Part shown: piece by piece, positions 28,901-37,967 of the stretch
Layout of the letters: every line of letters starts with the position of its first letter
Numbering within the stretch: the stretch's first letter is position 1
Assembly (NCBI RefSeq): GCF_029633865.1
Contig: NC_079223.1
Coordinates: 39,300,706 to 39,364,705 of the forward strand
Direction: 5' to 3'
Source of the DNA: Lampris incognitus
Lineage: Eukaryota; Chordata; Actinopteri; Lampriformes; Lampridae
DNA: 64,000 nucleotides
Program-made: the position numbers and the translations under genes
Notes under the pieces: generated by a model
The model's input: the letters and a program-made list of their open reading frames with translations, nothing else
Database searches by the model: none
What the model was told of the DNA's origin: nothing

Positions 28901-29545
28901 TTACCTTGTAGCAATAATCAGACGTATAGAAAACGCCGACTCCATCTGGCAGGTGGTTATGAAAAGTTATTAATGCCTGGTCCATTTTCAGAACTGGTCC
29001 TGGGTACATCATAATATTCATAAAGGGCAATAAAGGGACTCTAAAAGCTTCATCTGTATCATAAATTCATGAATAAATCATAGCAATAAGACCGTACTTC
29101 ACAGAGAAGATCGTAATAACGCACTCATCAAGGACGATTCAAAGTAATGTGACAAATACGTCACACGACCAGTATCGCACACAGAAAAACCAGCAGCAGT
29201 TTTTCATCAATAATAATCAATTTTGAATGCCAAATACTGATAAGATAGTCTGGCTTCAGTCAAATAACTGACGTTTTTCTCATAAACAAAATCACAGAAG
29301 TCAGCCAATGTTACATGCAAAAACAACACATGCTTGAGGCTCACTCTTGTGCAATGGCAAAGTAATGTAAACACTTGAGGCTAGTGGACAACACTGCAGG
29401 ATTATTGACTGGACACCGGCTTTGCGCACCGTGTCCACCACCTCCTGTTCCCAAAAGGCTTACCTGCATGGAAGTGCCTTGCATGGATGCTAGTTATAAG
29501 AAGGGACACGGCTAGGGTCCCCCTCAGAGTTTGCACAGGCTCCAT
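1867..29545 (-). CDS. hgsnat: Heparan-alpha-glucosaminide N-acetyltransferase, exons 1-15 (3' end outside window)
   Basis: Lysosomal membrane enzyme that acetylates the terminal glucosamine of heparan sulfate using cytosolic acetyl-CoA. Minus-strand exons, 5' to 3': 29545-29464, 28999-28905, 28419-28304, 27318-27200, 24668-24599, 24502-24433, 22398-22316, 18893-18817, 13498-13468, 13318-13158, 9863-9751, 9597-9500, 8910-8787, 8704-8618, 1944-1867. All junctions are GT-AG and the frame stays open for 1404 nt (468 codons). Exon 1 starts MEPVQTLRG and looks like a signal peptide. Exon 2 has [14 protein letters not shown] and NCT glycosylation sequons are visible, and exon 5 (residues 138-161) is the first membrane span. 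Exon 7 ends LRSLDTFRG. Exon 8 carries the family's acetyl-accepting histidine (about residue 233, in FFQHAPWN; human His269). Exon 11 has [10 protein letters not shown], exon 13 [14 protein letters not shown], exon 14 [16 protein letters not shown]. About 120 C-terminal residues should lie left of position 1. Confidence 0.95.
2641..2760 (+). repeat. Possible tRNA-like retroposon fragment
   Basis: GTTAACGCAGTCGCCCGTGG followed by GGGTTTGCGTCCCAGC resembles a tRNA-like A and B box head. It is short and degenerate, lying just left of the foldback element. Confidence 0.35.
3122..3560 (+). repeat. tRNA-derived SINE, copy 1
   Basis: About 440 bp, beginning with a tRNA-like head (GTAGCGTGGCAGTC, then a B-box-like GGTTCTAATCC) and ending in an A/G-rich tail. 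It shares its whole length with the other copies in this window. It is flanked by AATGTTGCTC (3112-3121) and AACGTTGCTC (3561-3570), a 10 bp target duplication, and sits inside the left arm of the foldback element. Confidence 0.85.
3593..3731 (-). repeat. LTR at the left edge of the Ty3/gypsy fossil (3' LTR by element orientation)
   Basis: 139 bp, from TGTATTGGTTGGC to CATCAGTACA, matching 7601-7758. It is preceded by the CTGAC target duplication. Confidence 0.88.
7601..7758 (-). repeat. LTR at the right edge of the Ty3/gypsy fossil (5' LTR by element orientation)
   Basis: 158 bp, from TGTATCGGTTGGC to GTCAGTACA, matching 3593-3731. It is followed by the CTGAC target duplication at 7759-7763. 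Confidence 0.88.
7835..7960. repeat. Degenerate telomere-like CCTAA repeat tract
   Basis: Irregular tandem AACCTAAC, CCTAACCC and GATAGTTAACC units in the centre of the foldback element. A complementary tract reading TTAAGGTTAGG lies at 8212-8320. Confidence 0.65.
8212..8320. repeat. Degenerate TTAGG-type tandem repeat
   Basis: Repeats of GGTTAAGGTTAGGTTG and GTTAACTTTGG, complementary in style to the CCTAA tract at 7835-7960. They lie in the right arm of the foldback element. Confidence 0.65.
11010..11130 (+). repeat. SINE-like 3' tail plus (ATGG)n microsatellite
   Basis: CCTGCAACCCTGAATTGG followed by ATGGATGG-type tandem repeats resembles the 3' end of the fish SINE seen more completely at 34143-34540. 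It lies in a hgsnat intron. Confidence 0.5.
12461..12906 (+). repeat. tRNA-derived SINE, copy 2, with unusually long flanking duplication
   Basis: Full-length copy of the same SINE with head GCGTAGCAGTC and B box GGTTCGAATCC. It is bounded by 12421-12460 and 12907-12944, which match over 38-40 nt (shared TTTAACATAA and GCTATAGAAGA). It lies in the hgsnat intron between exons 11 and 10. Confidence 0.85.
13468..13498 (-). other. hgsnat: hgsnat micro-exon 9 (31 nt)
   Basis: A 31-nt exon bounded by TTACAG and GTAGGT. Joined to the last base of exon 8 and the first base of exon 10 it reads [11 protein letters not shown], which matches [11 protein letters not shown] in human HGSNAT. It is too short for an open-reading-frame search to see. 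Without it the frame between exons 8 and 10 breaks and a conserved membrane segment is lost. A 5.3 kb intron on its 5' side holds L1, Penelope-like and SINE insertions. Confidence 0.92.
14112..14750 (-). repeat. tRNA-derived SINE, copy 3, interrupted by a MITE
   Basis: Reverse-orientation copy with its T/C-rich tail complement at 14112 and its head (complement of GGGATTCGAAC) near 14670. The body is split by a 202 bp inverted-repeat element at 14306-14507. Confidence 0.8.
14306..14507. mobile_element. Short palindromic MITE inserted in a SINE
   Basis: The ends are inverted copies of about 38 bp: TGAGGGGCTGTATAGGCC at the left and GGCCTCTCA after GCCTATAC at the right. The interior also pairs (CTGAAAATGCTCTCA with TGAGAGCATTTTCAG). 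SINE sequence resumes on both sides. No coding capacity. Confidence 0.75.
15130..17190 (-). mobile_element. 5'-truncated L1-like LINE fragment, ORF2 reverse transcriptase
   Basis: Minus-strand pieces read as L1-clade ORF2. 17027-16731 has [11 protein letters not shown] and [14 protein letters not shown]. About 16680-16500 has [10 protein letters not shown], with the first catalytic Asp. 16476-16237 has [16 protein letters not shown] and YVDDIILF, the catalytic pair, where the common form is YADD. 15972-15499 and 15411-15160 hold C-terminal sequence. The pieces are in different frames, so there are frameshifts. No endonuclease or ORF1 is seen, so the copy is 5'-truncated. It lies in the 5.3 kb hgsnat intron before micro-exon 9, in the same orientation as the gene. 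Confidence 0.85.
17248..17690 (-). repeat. tRNA-derived SINE, copy 4
   Basis: Reverse-orientation copy from the tail complement (CCCAGTTGTATCCAGCC) to the head complement near 17690. It abuts the 5' end of the L1 fragment in the same intron. Confidence 0.8.
17735..18325. mobile_element. Penelope-like element remnant with inverted arms
   Basis: About 210 bp at the left (17735-17960) reappears inverted at the right (18105-18325), sharing GGGTGTGACCATTAACT and TATAAGGGTGGGGATACC. The centre, read on the minus strand (about 18090-17970), encodes [19 protein letters not shown] followed by [18 protein letters not shown]. From memory this resembles the C-terminal end of fish Penelope-like GIY-YIG proteins. 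Only a small part of the element remains. Confidence 0.6.
19928..19993. repeat. (CA)n microsatellite
   Basis: About 66 nt of uninterrupted CA in the hgsnat intron between exons 8 and 7. A shorter CA tract lies at 19820-19845. Confidence 0.95.
21365..21660. repeat. A-rich minisatellite
   Basis: Repeated AATAAAATAGAAGTAATAG units interspersed with AATAATAAATAAAATAA. Tandem, irregular and non-coding, in a hgsnat intron. Confidence 0.7.
23690..24260. repeat. Diverged tandem duplication, unit about 260 bp
   Basis: The block around 23741-23850 (GGCTAGCAGTTAGCTT, CCTGTCAGACTGCCCTC, GTTTCCTCTTCG) recurs at about 24002-24110 with substitutions. It lies in the hgsnat intron between exons 7 and 6. I do not recognise the family. 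Confidence 0.6.
25905..26290 (-). repeat. tRNA-derived SINE, copy 5
   Basis: Reverse copy of the window's SINE family, starting at a C-run (25918-25935) and ending at the head complement (GGATTCGAGCC near 26230). It lies in the hgsnat intron between exons 5 and 4. Confidence 0.8.
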
Positions 29546-30337
29546 TTTGCTGCTTCGAAGCAGTCCCACTGCCTCTCCCACTGCTCATCTTTATGACACG
29601 CCACCGTATAAAAAGTGGTCAAAGGGCAGCATGCATGCATGCATGTATGCATATGTGGCTCCTCATAACAGACTTGGAATAAATACCTCTGGAATCACTG
29701 CTGGGGACAAGATAACGTGTTGTTTTTCTGCTGTCTTAATAAAAACCGGTGACTCATGGAATTCAGGTTATTGATGTATTTTTTCCATGACATGTATCAC
29801 CAAAATATGTTGCAAAAGCCAAGTAACTCAAACCGGAAATGAAATATTCATTTTGTATGTTGCTGTGCTTTAAAGATGCACCACACTAGCACATATGCTG
29901 TGAAGGCCCCTGCGTTTTGAATCGGAAAAAGGCTGCATGTGTGAAAGAGAGAAGGAGGAAATTGAGAAAGTTGGGGAAGGGATTAACGTGGGGAAAAGAG
30001 GGAGAGTGTCACGCACACTGATTTCACCAGTTTGGACACCCAATAGACCCTGACACAACTTATCTGGACTTCTTCTTTTTTTTTTTTTACACATGAAGGA
30101 TTTCTTTGGTCTGACAACTGAATAACTATTCTCATTTCCCCATTCATCCAGGCGGTCAGCTCTGATTATCAGTCACACATCCTCTTTCTCGTTTCATTTC
30201 ATTGACAAGTTAATTTCCCCGAGCACTCCCTGTCACGGCCCAGTTCACCGGGGCAATCTCACAGGAGCAAGTCATTAACCTCTGACATGAAACAGAGTCG
30301 GCCAAGGGACCGAGCTCACTTGGAAATCTGGTTTTAT

Positions 30338-30728
30338 TAGGGATGCTCTGATATCACTTTTTTTTCTTTTTTTTCTTCTTTTTTGACTGCCGATATCGAT
30401 ACCGAGTATCGGCTGATACTGAGTACCAGTCCGATCCATTACCTTTGCTGAATAGTGCAGATTTAGACCATTAGTTTGGGGGGGGGGGTCATTGGGCAAA
30501 ATAAATGAGATAGACTCTTTTTAATGTTTGCCTTCATAGAAACACATGCATCCATGTGCCAGCAAAGCAGTAAAATCAAACCTTTTTGTTTTTGTTTCAT
30601 ATATGACGTGTAGCTCAAGGCTTTTGGATTGGGATTTTAGTCTCAGGTAAATTCTCCAATACTGATATCCTGATAACCCCTTTATCAGGACATAATGATA
30701 AACTGGTATCGGTATGGGTGCATCCCTA
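30338..30728. mobile_element. hAT-like non-autonomous element (MITE)
   Basis: The ends are inverted: TAGGGATGC at the left and GCATCCCTA at the right. The subterminal parts are rich in GATATCGATACC-type motifs. Flanks read GGTTTTAT and GTTTTAAC, a possible imperfect 8 bp target duplication. It lies in the hgsnat-pcbd1 intergenic region. Confidence 0.55.
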
Positions 30729-31080
30729 GTTTTAACATTAAATTGTGGCAAAATGTTTCAACTCTCCAGTTTATGTTTCATATGTGTCCAAAAGCAATAC
30801 AGAGGCTGATGACATAACATCAGCAGTTCATAATGAAATACACCAGAGACTGGACAACATGCATGTCTACCACATCCTTTCATTGGGAAGCAAACACTGT
30901 ACTCTGCTGAGCGTTTGTACTTAGCGGTTGGCCACACACATGCCTCACATATTATGGCCAACAAAGGGGAATTTATATCGAAGCCGGTGTTGAGTGAAGG
31001 CTGTGTACTTTATCAGCGGCGGTGTATTCTGATCAGGCACCCGCAGAGGCAGCTAAGTAGGACCTACGGCTCGGTGTCGG

Positions 31081-31143
31081 ATGGATTCTTTCCAGCTGCT
31101 GCGGCGGCCACCACAGACTGCCTCCGTGCACGTGAAGCTGTAG
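31081..31143 (+). promoter_or_regulatory. Upstream ORF in the predicted pcbd1 5' leader
   Basis: A 20-codon frame starting ATGGATTC and ending TAG, 36 nt before the pcbd1 ATG. It could lower translation if the transcript starts upstream of it. The transcription start is not known from sequence alone. Confidence 0.35.
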
Positions 31144-31179
31144 TGGGATCCCTGCGCCGTCTGAACACATTCAACAAAC

Positions 31180-32082
31180 ATGGTGAGTACAAAGCCTCCT
31201 TTTTCTGTTTTCATAGACCTGACGGCTGCTCTAAACCATGTGCAGATTTCTCTCACCCTGACCCACCTGTTGACATCTGTCTGCTTACTGTCATATTAAA
31301 AAACAAAAACAAAAAAAACTGTTGTCTATCATCAAATAGACAATCTTACAATCAGATGCTTACTGTAAGCTATGTAGCTGGTCCTTCATGAAACAGCATA
31401 TTTCCCCCACACTATTTATTTTTTCATAAGGCTGCTGTCACTTTGCATAACCCCCATTTAACCATATCTCAGTCCAAAAAGTAGCTCCTCATAACCCCCC
31501 CCCAAAAAAAGTTCAGAGATCAGGGGTGACATTGCACAAATTAGTTCTGTTTTTAATTTTTTCCCCTTGGAATAGAAATGGCTGAGGTCATCGTCTGAGA
31601 AGTACAGGCGCGTTTTTGAGCCTGGTCTTCTCGTCTGCAGCTCTCAGATTGAGCCGATTAGAGCGTTGCTATGAGACCTGTTGATGTCATTGTCTTCTAT
31701 CAGGGGACAGGGGCCCTGGCTTTGATTGTGACATTTGTTTGCTTTGAGTCTCTGTGGGTGATTCAAAGCCGTTCATGTGGGGACAAGACTTTCCCAATCC
31801 CCCCCCCTCTCTTTTTTTTGTGAAAAGAAAATGATTTAAAAAAGAAAAGAAAGGGTGTGAACATGACATTTTATGTTGTCCTTGATGTTTCTCTATGTCA
31901 CATAATTTGAGATGTAGAAAGCGGCATTATAACTCTACAGTCACTGAACATAACGGGGAATTTAAAAAAAAAAAGAAAGAACAGAATTGATTTTGAGCAG
32001 CATGTGACACAGTGTCATAATGTCATGATGTGGAATTCCACAGAGGCAGCAAACGGGGAAAAAGACCCCCCCCCATTTACAT

Positions 32083-32116
<34 letters not shown>

Positions 32117-33161
32117 ACACACACACACACACCTGACCAAGAATGCAACCCTTCATTGTTTCCAGATGGGTTTTCTGTGCAACCAATCACAGTTTGTGTT
32201 TGTGAAACTGCCCCTTCCACATTGGCAGCGTTGTCCTCTGTGTCCTTTTAGGCTGGTAAAATTCAGAGTTTAACCGAGGAGGAAAGGGCGCACCTACTCC
32301 CCCTGCTACGCAACGCTCAGTGGGTGGAAGCTGTCGGAAGGGATGCCATTTACAAAGAGTTTGTCTTTAAAGACTTCAACCAGGTCAGAGCTAGATTGTA
32401 CCTTCTTTGCACCATAACATAACTCACATATCATCATCTCATCTCACCGCATCTAACGTCACATAAATGACTTGTATGATTTTTGAATATCTGATCCTTC
32501 TGTGCAGGCTTTTGGCTTCATGTCCAGAGTGGCTCTACAAGCTGAAAAAATGGACCATCATCCTGAGTGGTTCAATGTCTACAATAAGGTATAATTGACT
32601 GGAATATGAAAACCGGTGATAAAGTCAATCAAGAGAAAGTGCTGTGAGATTTTAGCAACAGAAATGCCAAAACGACACTTTTTGCCCTTCCTTGATAATC
32701 GTATGCATGGAAGTTAACACTGGCCACCAGTCGAATTTGGATCAAACAAGATTTGCCCGCTAGACCAGTCACTCACTATAGCTAGTGACCAGTTTTTGCC
32801 CACTGAAGCAAATTTGTGATAATGGGCTATACAAATATGATTAACATGACGTGACCAGTCATCTGCTAGAAGTACTTTTACAGATCGGTTTGGTTGGTAG
32901 GATCATGAAAACCTCTGGTTAGCTTTTGAGAGTCCAGGGGCCAGTGGGTGAAATTAGCTCCCTGTCTTAATTGACATATTCAAGTTGTACTGTTATCATC
33001 TCATCTTGTCTTTGTTACCTTTGCATCATTTTCTTTTCTCACCTCTTCCTTCTCCTGTGCTCCGACAGGTTCAGATCACGTTAAGTACACACGACTGCGG
33101 GGGACTGTCCCAACGGGACATCACTTTGGCTACCTTCATTGACCAGGCATCGCTGCTGTGA
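31180..33161 (+). CDS. pcbd1: Pterin-4-alpha-carbinolamine dehydratase 1 (DCoH)
   Basis: Cytosolic dehydratase that regenerates dihydropterin in the tetrahydrobiopterin cycle. The same protein is the dimerisation cofactor of HNF1 in the nucleus. Exons: 31180-31182 (only the ATG, directly before GTGAGT), 32252-32383, 32508-32588, 33069-33161. Total 309 nt, 102 residues, against 104 in the human protein. Exon 2 reads [19 protein letters not shown]. Exon 3 carries [12 protein letters not shown] with the active-site histidine pair (residues 62 and 63). Exon 4 has [15 protein letters not shown] with a further conserved His (residue 80). Splitting the first codon onto its own exon matches my recollection of the human gene, which supports this start. 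The gene is complete, divergent from hgsnat and convergent with sgpl1. Confidence 0.96.
32081..32131. repeat. (CA)n microsatellite in pcbd1 intron 1
   Basis: CA repeat with CG interruptions, about 120 nt before pcbd1 exon 2. Confidence 0.9.
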
Positions 33162-33567
33162 GCAACACTAGACCGAACATTAGACGGGTCGGGTTCAACA
33201 GGAAGCAGTGTGAGTCGCCGGTCACCGCGCAGTCATGAAGACCATGACCGGTGTGCGCTGCACAATCCAAAGAACATGTACTGACCCTTCCCGTTTGACT
33301 GTGAACTGTGGAGCTGTGTTGGTGTTGCTCGACTGCAGAAGGCCAAAAACGTGCTGTTATTATGGTGTGCTGTGAATGCATTAATGTGGCGTTATGTCAA
33401 AATGAAATACAGAATTTGATGAATATTCCTGTAAAGGAATATATCATCTCTACCTACCATTCCAGTTGTTATCTAGGGTAACATTTACAACACAATCTCT
33501 CCCACTCGGACATCCTTTGCCTTTATGTGCCTAATGTTTAAGATGTTTTGTCTGATGTCAGCAGTTA

Positions 33568-33573
33568 AATAAA
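33568..33573 (+). other. Candidate pcbd1 polyadenylation signal
   Basis: AATAAA about 407 nt after the pcbd1 stop, followed by a T/G-rich stretch (ACATTTTTGTCAGCTTT). It gives a plausible 3' end near 33590. Confidence 0.6.
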
Positions 33574-33694
33574 GGACATTTTTGTCAGCTTTAATGCTTA
33601 TGTCGTCATACTGTCATACAGTATTTGCCATAGAGAATTTTTTAAGACATTTTTTTCATATTTTGCATACATTTAATCAAGAATGCATACCAGC

Positions 33695-34130
33695 GGGGTG
33701 TCTGGGTGGCATGGGTGGAGGTCTGTTCCATTGCCTACCAATATGGAGATCCCACTTCGAATCCCCATGTTACCTCCAGCTTGGTCAGGCATCCCTACAG
33801 ACACAATTGGCCGTGTCTGCGGGTGGGAAGCCGGATGTGGGTATGTGTCCTGATCACTGCACTAGCGCCTGCTCTGGTCATTATGGGCGCCTGTTCGGGG
33901 CGGGGGGGGGGGGACTGGGGAGACTTGCGTGATCCTCCCACGCGCTACATCCCCCTGGCGAAACTCCTCACTGTCGGGTCAAAAGAAGAGGCTGACGACT
34001 CCATATGTATCGGAGGAGGCATGTGGTAGTCTGCAGCCCTCCCCGGATCTGCAGAGGGGGTCGAGCAGCGACCGGGATGGCTTGGAAGAGTGGGGTAATT
34101 GGCCGGATACAATGGGGGGGGGGGGGGGGG
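33695..34130 (+). repeat. tRNA-derived SINE, copy 6
   Basis: Full copy (head GGCATGGGTGGAGGTC, B-box-like TTCGAATCCCC) ending in a G run. It is preceded by GCATACCAGC (33685-33694) and followed by ATATACCAGC (34131-34140), the target duplication. Confidence 0.85.
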
Positions 34131-34140
34131 ATATACCAGC

Positions 34141-34367
34141 CTGGGTGGTGTGGTGGCGCAGTGGTTAGCGCAGTCGCCTCACAGCAAGAAGGTCCTGGGT
34201 TTGAGCCTTGGGGTAGTCCAACCTTGGGGGTCGTCCTCTGTGTGGAGTTTGCATGTTCTCACCGTGTCTGCGTGGGTTTCCTCTGGGGGCTCCAGTTTCC
34301 TCCCACAGTCCAAAGACATGGAAGTCAGGTGAATTGGCCGTTCTAAATTGTTCCTAGGTATGAATGG

Positions 34368-34401
<34 letters not shown>

Positions 34402-34546
34402 CTCAGCCCTGTGATGGCCTGGCGGCCTGTCCAGGGTGTCTCCCCGCCTGCCGCCCAATGACTGCTGGAATGGGCTCCAGCATCCCCGCGAGCCTGAGAG
34501 CAGGATAAGCAGTTCAGATAATGGATGGATGGATAATGGATGAATG
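34141..34546 (+). repeat. Second tRNA-derived SINE family (GTGGCGCAGTGG type)
   Basis: The head GTGGTGGCGCAGTGGTTAGC with TGGGTTTGAGCC as B box, then GTGGAGTTTGCATGTTCTC and a (TG)n tract, ending in CAGGATAAGC and GGATGGAT repeats. This is a common fish interspersed repeat. It is flanked by ATACCAGCCTGG (34133-34144) and ATACCAGCCTGG (34549-34560). Confidence 0.8.
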
Positions 34547-35458
34547 GCATACCAGCCTGGAGCATCTGGTGTTGCCCTACACCCGACAGTGAACTTGTAC
34601 TTATTTTATGTGTGCATGGTATTACTGACGGATGTATTGAAAAGCTTTTCCTTAACATGAATCTACACAAAGAATAGACTGCAGTCTAATCTTGTCAGAA
34701 TCATAACAAAATTCTCATGCAGTTTAATCTTTTTTAATTATTGAAACATTATATGGAACATTTACACTGTTAAAATAACATGAAACTTGTGAGAACTGTT
34801 GTCACAGAGCCGAACCCCTGAGGATATCAGACAGGAAAGTGGCTTTACCCGATGCGTCTCATCAGTCTGTCCTCTGAAGGCATAGAGGTGAATGCTGCTT
34901 ATTGCATATGGAAGAATATTAGCAACAACACACACAGGGATATACCGTATATTGTATTTCTACAGCGGGTGAGGCCCTTTTAAAAGTATTTACAGACTCA
35001 GTTATAGTTTGCAGAAAGCAGCAGTCTGAGGTAAAGATGTTATCAGAGGAATTTGCATCTAAACTTATTGAATAGGGATTTCTAAGCCATTCATACAGTA
35101 TGTTACGTTTGAGCACATCTTCCTCAGACAAAAAAAAAGGAAAAGCAGGATAAATCAGATAATTGACGGAAAATGTAATTTTTGCAGAGGCATGGGTTTC
35201 CACACCCTGTGTAAGGGCACAGTATTCATATAGGTATGGATCTGCAACGAGGATGGTGAAATCAGATTCAGCCCCTCGGGGGCTCATCTCAGCATCCTCT
35301 GGTTTTCATCAATCTTTTAACCGGGTACTGATTAAAAGACGTGATAATGAGCATCATTACCTGAAGGCTACCCATGAGGAAAGCAATCAGATAGCAAGCA
35401 GGGCTCTGGCTGACCAGCGTGGATTCCTGGACTTAGACTCCTAGATACATTCGTGGCT

Positions 35459-35460
35459 AT

Positions 35461-35520
<60 letters not shown>

Positions 35521-35560
35521 CACACATACATATATACATATACATACATATATATATAAA
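35459..35560. repeat. TG/TA microsatellite
   Basis: A (TG)n run followed by (TA)n and ACATA units. Simple sequence. Confidence 0.9.
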
Positions 35561-37060
35561 AAAACTGATCTGTGAATAAAAACACAGCTGAATATAAGAA
35601 CACAAAGACATAAGACTCAACAAATTAGTTACTGATAAAGACAAAAATCACCCAGTGGTCACAAGGATAGTAAAATCACACAGAGATGGCAAGCCATCAA
35701 TCCACGACGGGACTGAAATGACTTCTTTCTAAAATAATAGTAGAGCAAATTCCCTTCTGTTCACTCGATAGGGAGGAAAGGTTACGTATTGCACAAACAT
35801 GGAAATAATGCAGTAAAAATACACATTCCAACAATCAATTTTAGGGAATAAACAAGTGGAGGGAAGGGGGGGGGGACAACAACAACAACAACAACAACAA
35901 ACCATTAAAATGCCCTGTTAGTGTTACAGTATGGATGTTTTACATGTCAGCTCGGCGGTAAATATGAACATGTCTTGGTAAACATACTCATATCCTGTAC
36001 ACATTAACCGCGACGTGTACAATTCACCGGCGTGCCGAAAACTGCACATCTCTCGGGGAAAATCTGGTACGCATCAAGGTTAATGTGGCTGTATGGGGTA
36101 AATCACAGTGGCGTTGTGTTAACACATGTAAGAACACTTAAAATCTACTGTCTTAAAATGCCTCGACAGGTTATGTTTTACAATGGTGCGTGTGGAAAAA
36201 AAAAAGATAGCTACCCTGTCTTTACTTGCACTATAACAGAATGCATATTAATAAATGAACGAGGGATACATTTGCATTGAGTAGATACTGAGGTAGATGC
36301 AATTAAAAGAACTTAAACTACCCATAAAAAAAACAAAACACAATTGAACCATATAAAGGGCTGGTGTACAGGTGACTGTATACAGTACAGAGTAGAGGAG
36401 GTTGGTCATCTTTCTGTCAATGAACAGTCTATCCACAACAAACCCATTAGAAATGAACTGACATCAGCTTAACCAATGCACGCCGACAAGTGAAAGGTCA
36501 TTGTCTGCAGGTTCTTAGCAATTCTAGCAGAAGAAAAAAAAAAGGATGTAAAGTGATAAAATCAAATGTTAAACTTTGGAAATCCTTCTGCAAGTTTTGG
36601 CAGGCGTTTCAAACCCTCGGGTTTCTAGCCCCAGCTACAGCCCCATCTACAGCCCCATCACCTAAGAAAGGTAAAATTAGGGGACATTTCATATCATTTC
36701 TACATCGGCAACATCTAAATCTCCGTTCCCCCAGAACCATCTTCACGTCGCCTGAACGGCGCTTCTACAGCAATAACAAGTTGTGGATGGACCAGTGCCA
36801 GGGTATGCAGACTCAATGTACCACTTAATATAATGTGAATCAAGTGCGAGTAAAATAATGGTAAAAACCAAAAATGTGCTCATGTAATCTCTGCTTTATA
36901 AAAAGAAAATAAAAATGATCAAAAAAACCCCAACTATACTTTTAGGTTTAAGCTACGAAACAAATTTAACGCAAATGTCATGTTTTCACTAGGGCATTAT
37001 GGGCTTTACGTTAGAGATGTTGCCTTGGGAGAACCTCTCCTGATATAATTGTTAGTATTC

Positions 37061-37967
37061 ACAGATCAGCCAAAACATTAAAACCATTGACAGGTAAGTG
37101 GGGGGAAAAAAAAGAATCATCTCATTACAGTGGCACCTGTCAAGGGGTGGGATATATTAGGCAAGTGAACAGTCAGTTCTTGAAGTTGATGTGTTGGAAG
37201 CAGGAAAAATGAGCAAGCGTAAGGATCCGAGTGACTTGGACAAGGGTCATATTGTGATGGCTAGACGACTGGGTCAGAGCATCTCAAAAACGGCAGGTCT
37301 TGTGGGCTGTTCCCGGTATGTAGTGGTCAGCACCTACCAAAAGTGGTCCAAGGAAGGACAACCGGTGAACCAGCAACATGGGTGCCCAAGGCTCATTGAT
37401 GCGCGTGGGGAGCGAAGGCTAGCCCGTCTGGTCCGATCCCACAGAAGAGATACTGTGGCTCAAATTGCTGAAAAAAAATTAACGATGGCTATGATTGACA
37501 GGTGTCAGAACACTGTGCATCACAGCTTGCTGCGTACAGAGCTGTGTAGCTGCAGACCGCTGAGTGCCCATGCTGACCCCTTCATGGCAATGGTATTATT
37601 CCCTGATGGCAGTGGCCTCTTTCAGCGGGATAACGCGCCCTGCCACACTGCAAAAATTGTTCAGGAATGGTTTGAGGAATATGATGAATTGTTCAAGATG
37701 TTGCCTTGGCCTTCAAATTCCCCAGATCTCAATCCGATCCAGCATCTGTGGGATGTGCTGGAAAAACAAGTCCGGTCCGAGGCGGCTCCACCTTGCAACT
37801 TACAGGACTTAAAGGATCTGCTGCTAAGGTCTTGGTGCCAGATACCAGAGGACACTTTCAGAGGTCTTGTGGAGTCCATGCCTCGACAGGTCAGAGCTGT
37901 TTTGGCGGCACGAGAGGGACCTACACAATATTAGGCAGGTGGTTTTAATGTTTTGGCTGACTGGTCT
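37061..37967 (+). mobile_element. Tc1-like DNA transposon, internally deleted
   Basis: Inverted ends: CAGCCAAAACATTAAAACCA near 37068 and its complement TGGTTTTAATGTTTTGGCTG at 37940-37959. The element is about 0.9 kb, shorter than the roughly 1.3-1.6 kb typical of Tc1. It encloses the transposase frame at 37191-37934. Confidence 0.88.
37191..37934 (+). pseudogene. Tc1-like transposase, internally deleted and probably inactive
   Basis: A 247-residue open frame, against about 340 in intact Tc1 transposases. The N-terminal paired-type helix-turn-helix region is present ([30 protein letters not shown]). After [10 protein letters not shown] and [10 protein letters not shown] the frame jumps to [13 protein letters not shown]. 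The segment that normally carries the first catalytic Asp (SDES-type motif) is missing. The second Asp remains in [11 protein letters not shown]. The third acidic position reads [12 protein letters not shown], where the family usually has LNPIEHLWD, a Glu-to-Gln change. Two of the three DDE catalytic positions are therefore lost. The frame is open despite the deletion. A smaller initiator such as the Met at 37209 (MSKRKD) is also plausible. Confidence 0.88.

Larger units (their letters stand above)
29546..31179. other. hgsnat-pcbd1 divergent intergenic region
   Basis: 1.6 kb between divergent start codons, holding both promoters, the MITE at 30338-30728 and a TGCATGCA repeat near 29630. No other gene is supported. 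A TATA-like GTATAAAAAG at 29607-29616 points rightwards, with no gene close enough to assign it to. Confidence 0.55.

Noticed and set aside
30915-31391. 158-residue plus-strand frame spanning the pcbd1 start
   Set aside because: It runs through the pcbd1 leader and intron 1 in a different frame, with no domain. The split ATG exon explains the locus better.
33706-34346. Overlapping open frames of about 80-113 residues downstream of pcbd1
   Set aside because: They lie entirely within two SINE copies. The same peptides recur at every other SINE copy in the window.
37661-37948. Additional frames overlapping the Tc1 transposase
   Set aside because: Shadow frames of the transposase on other frames or strands.
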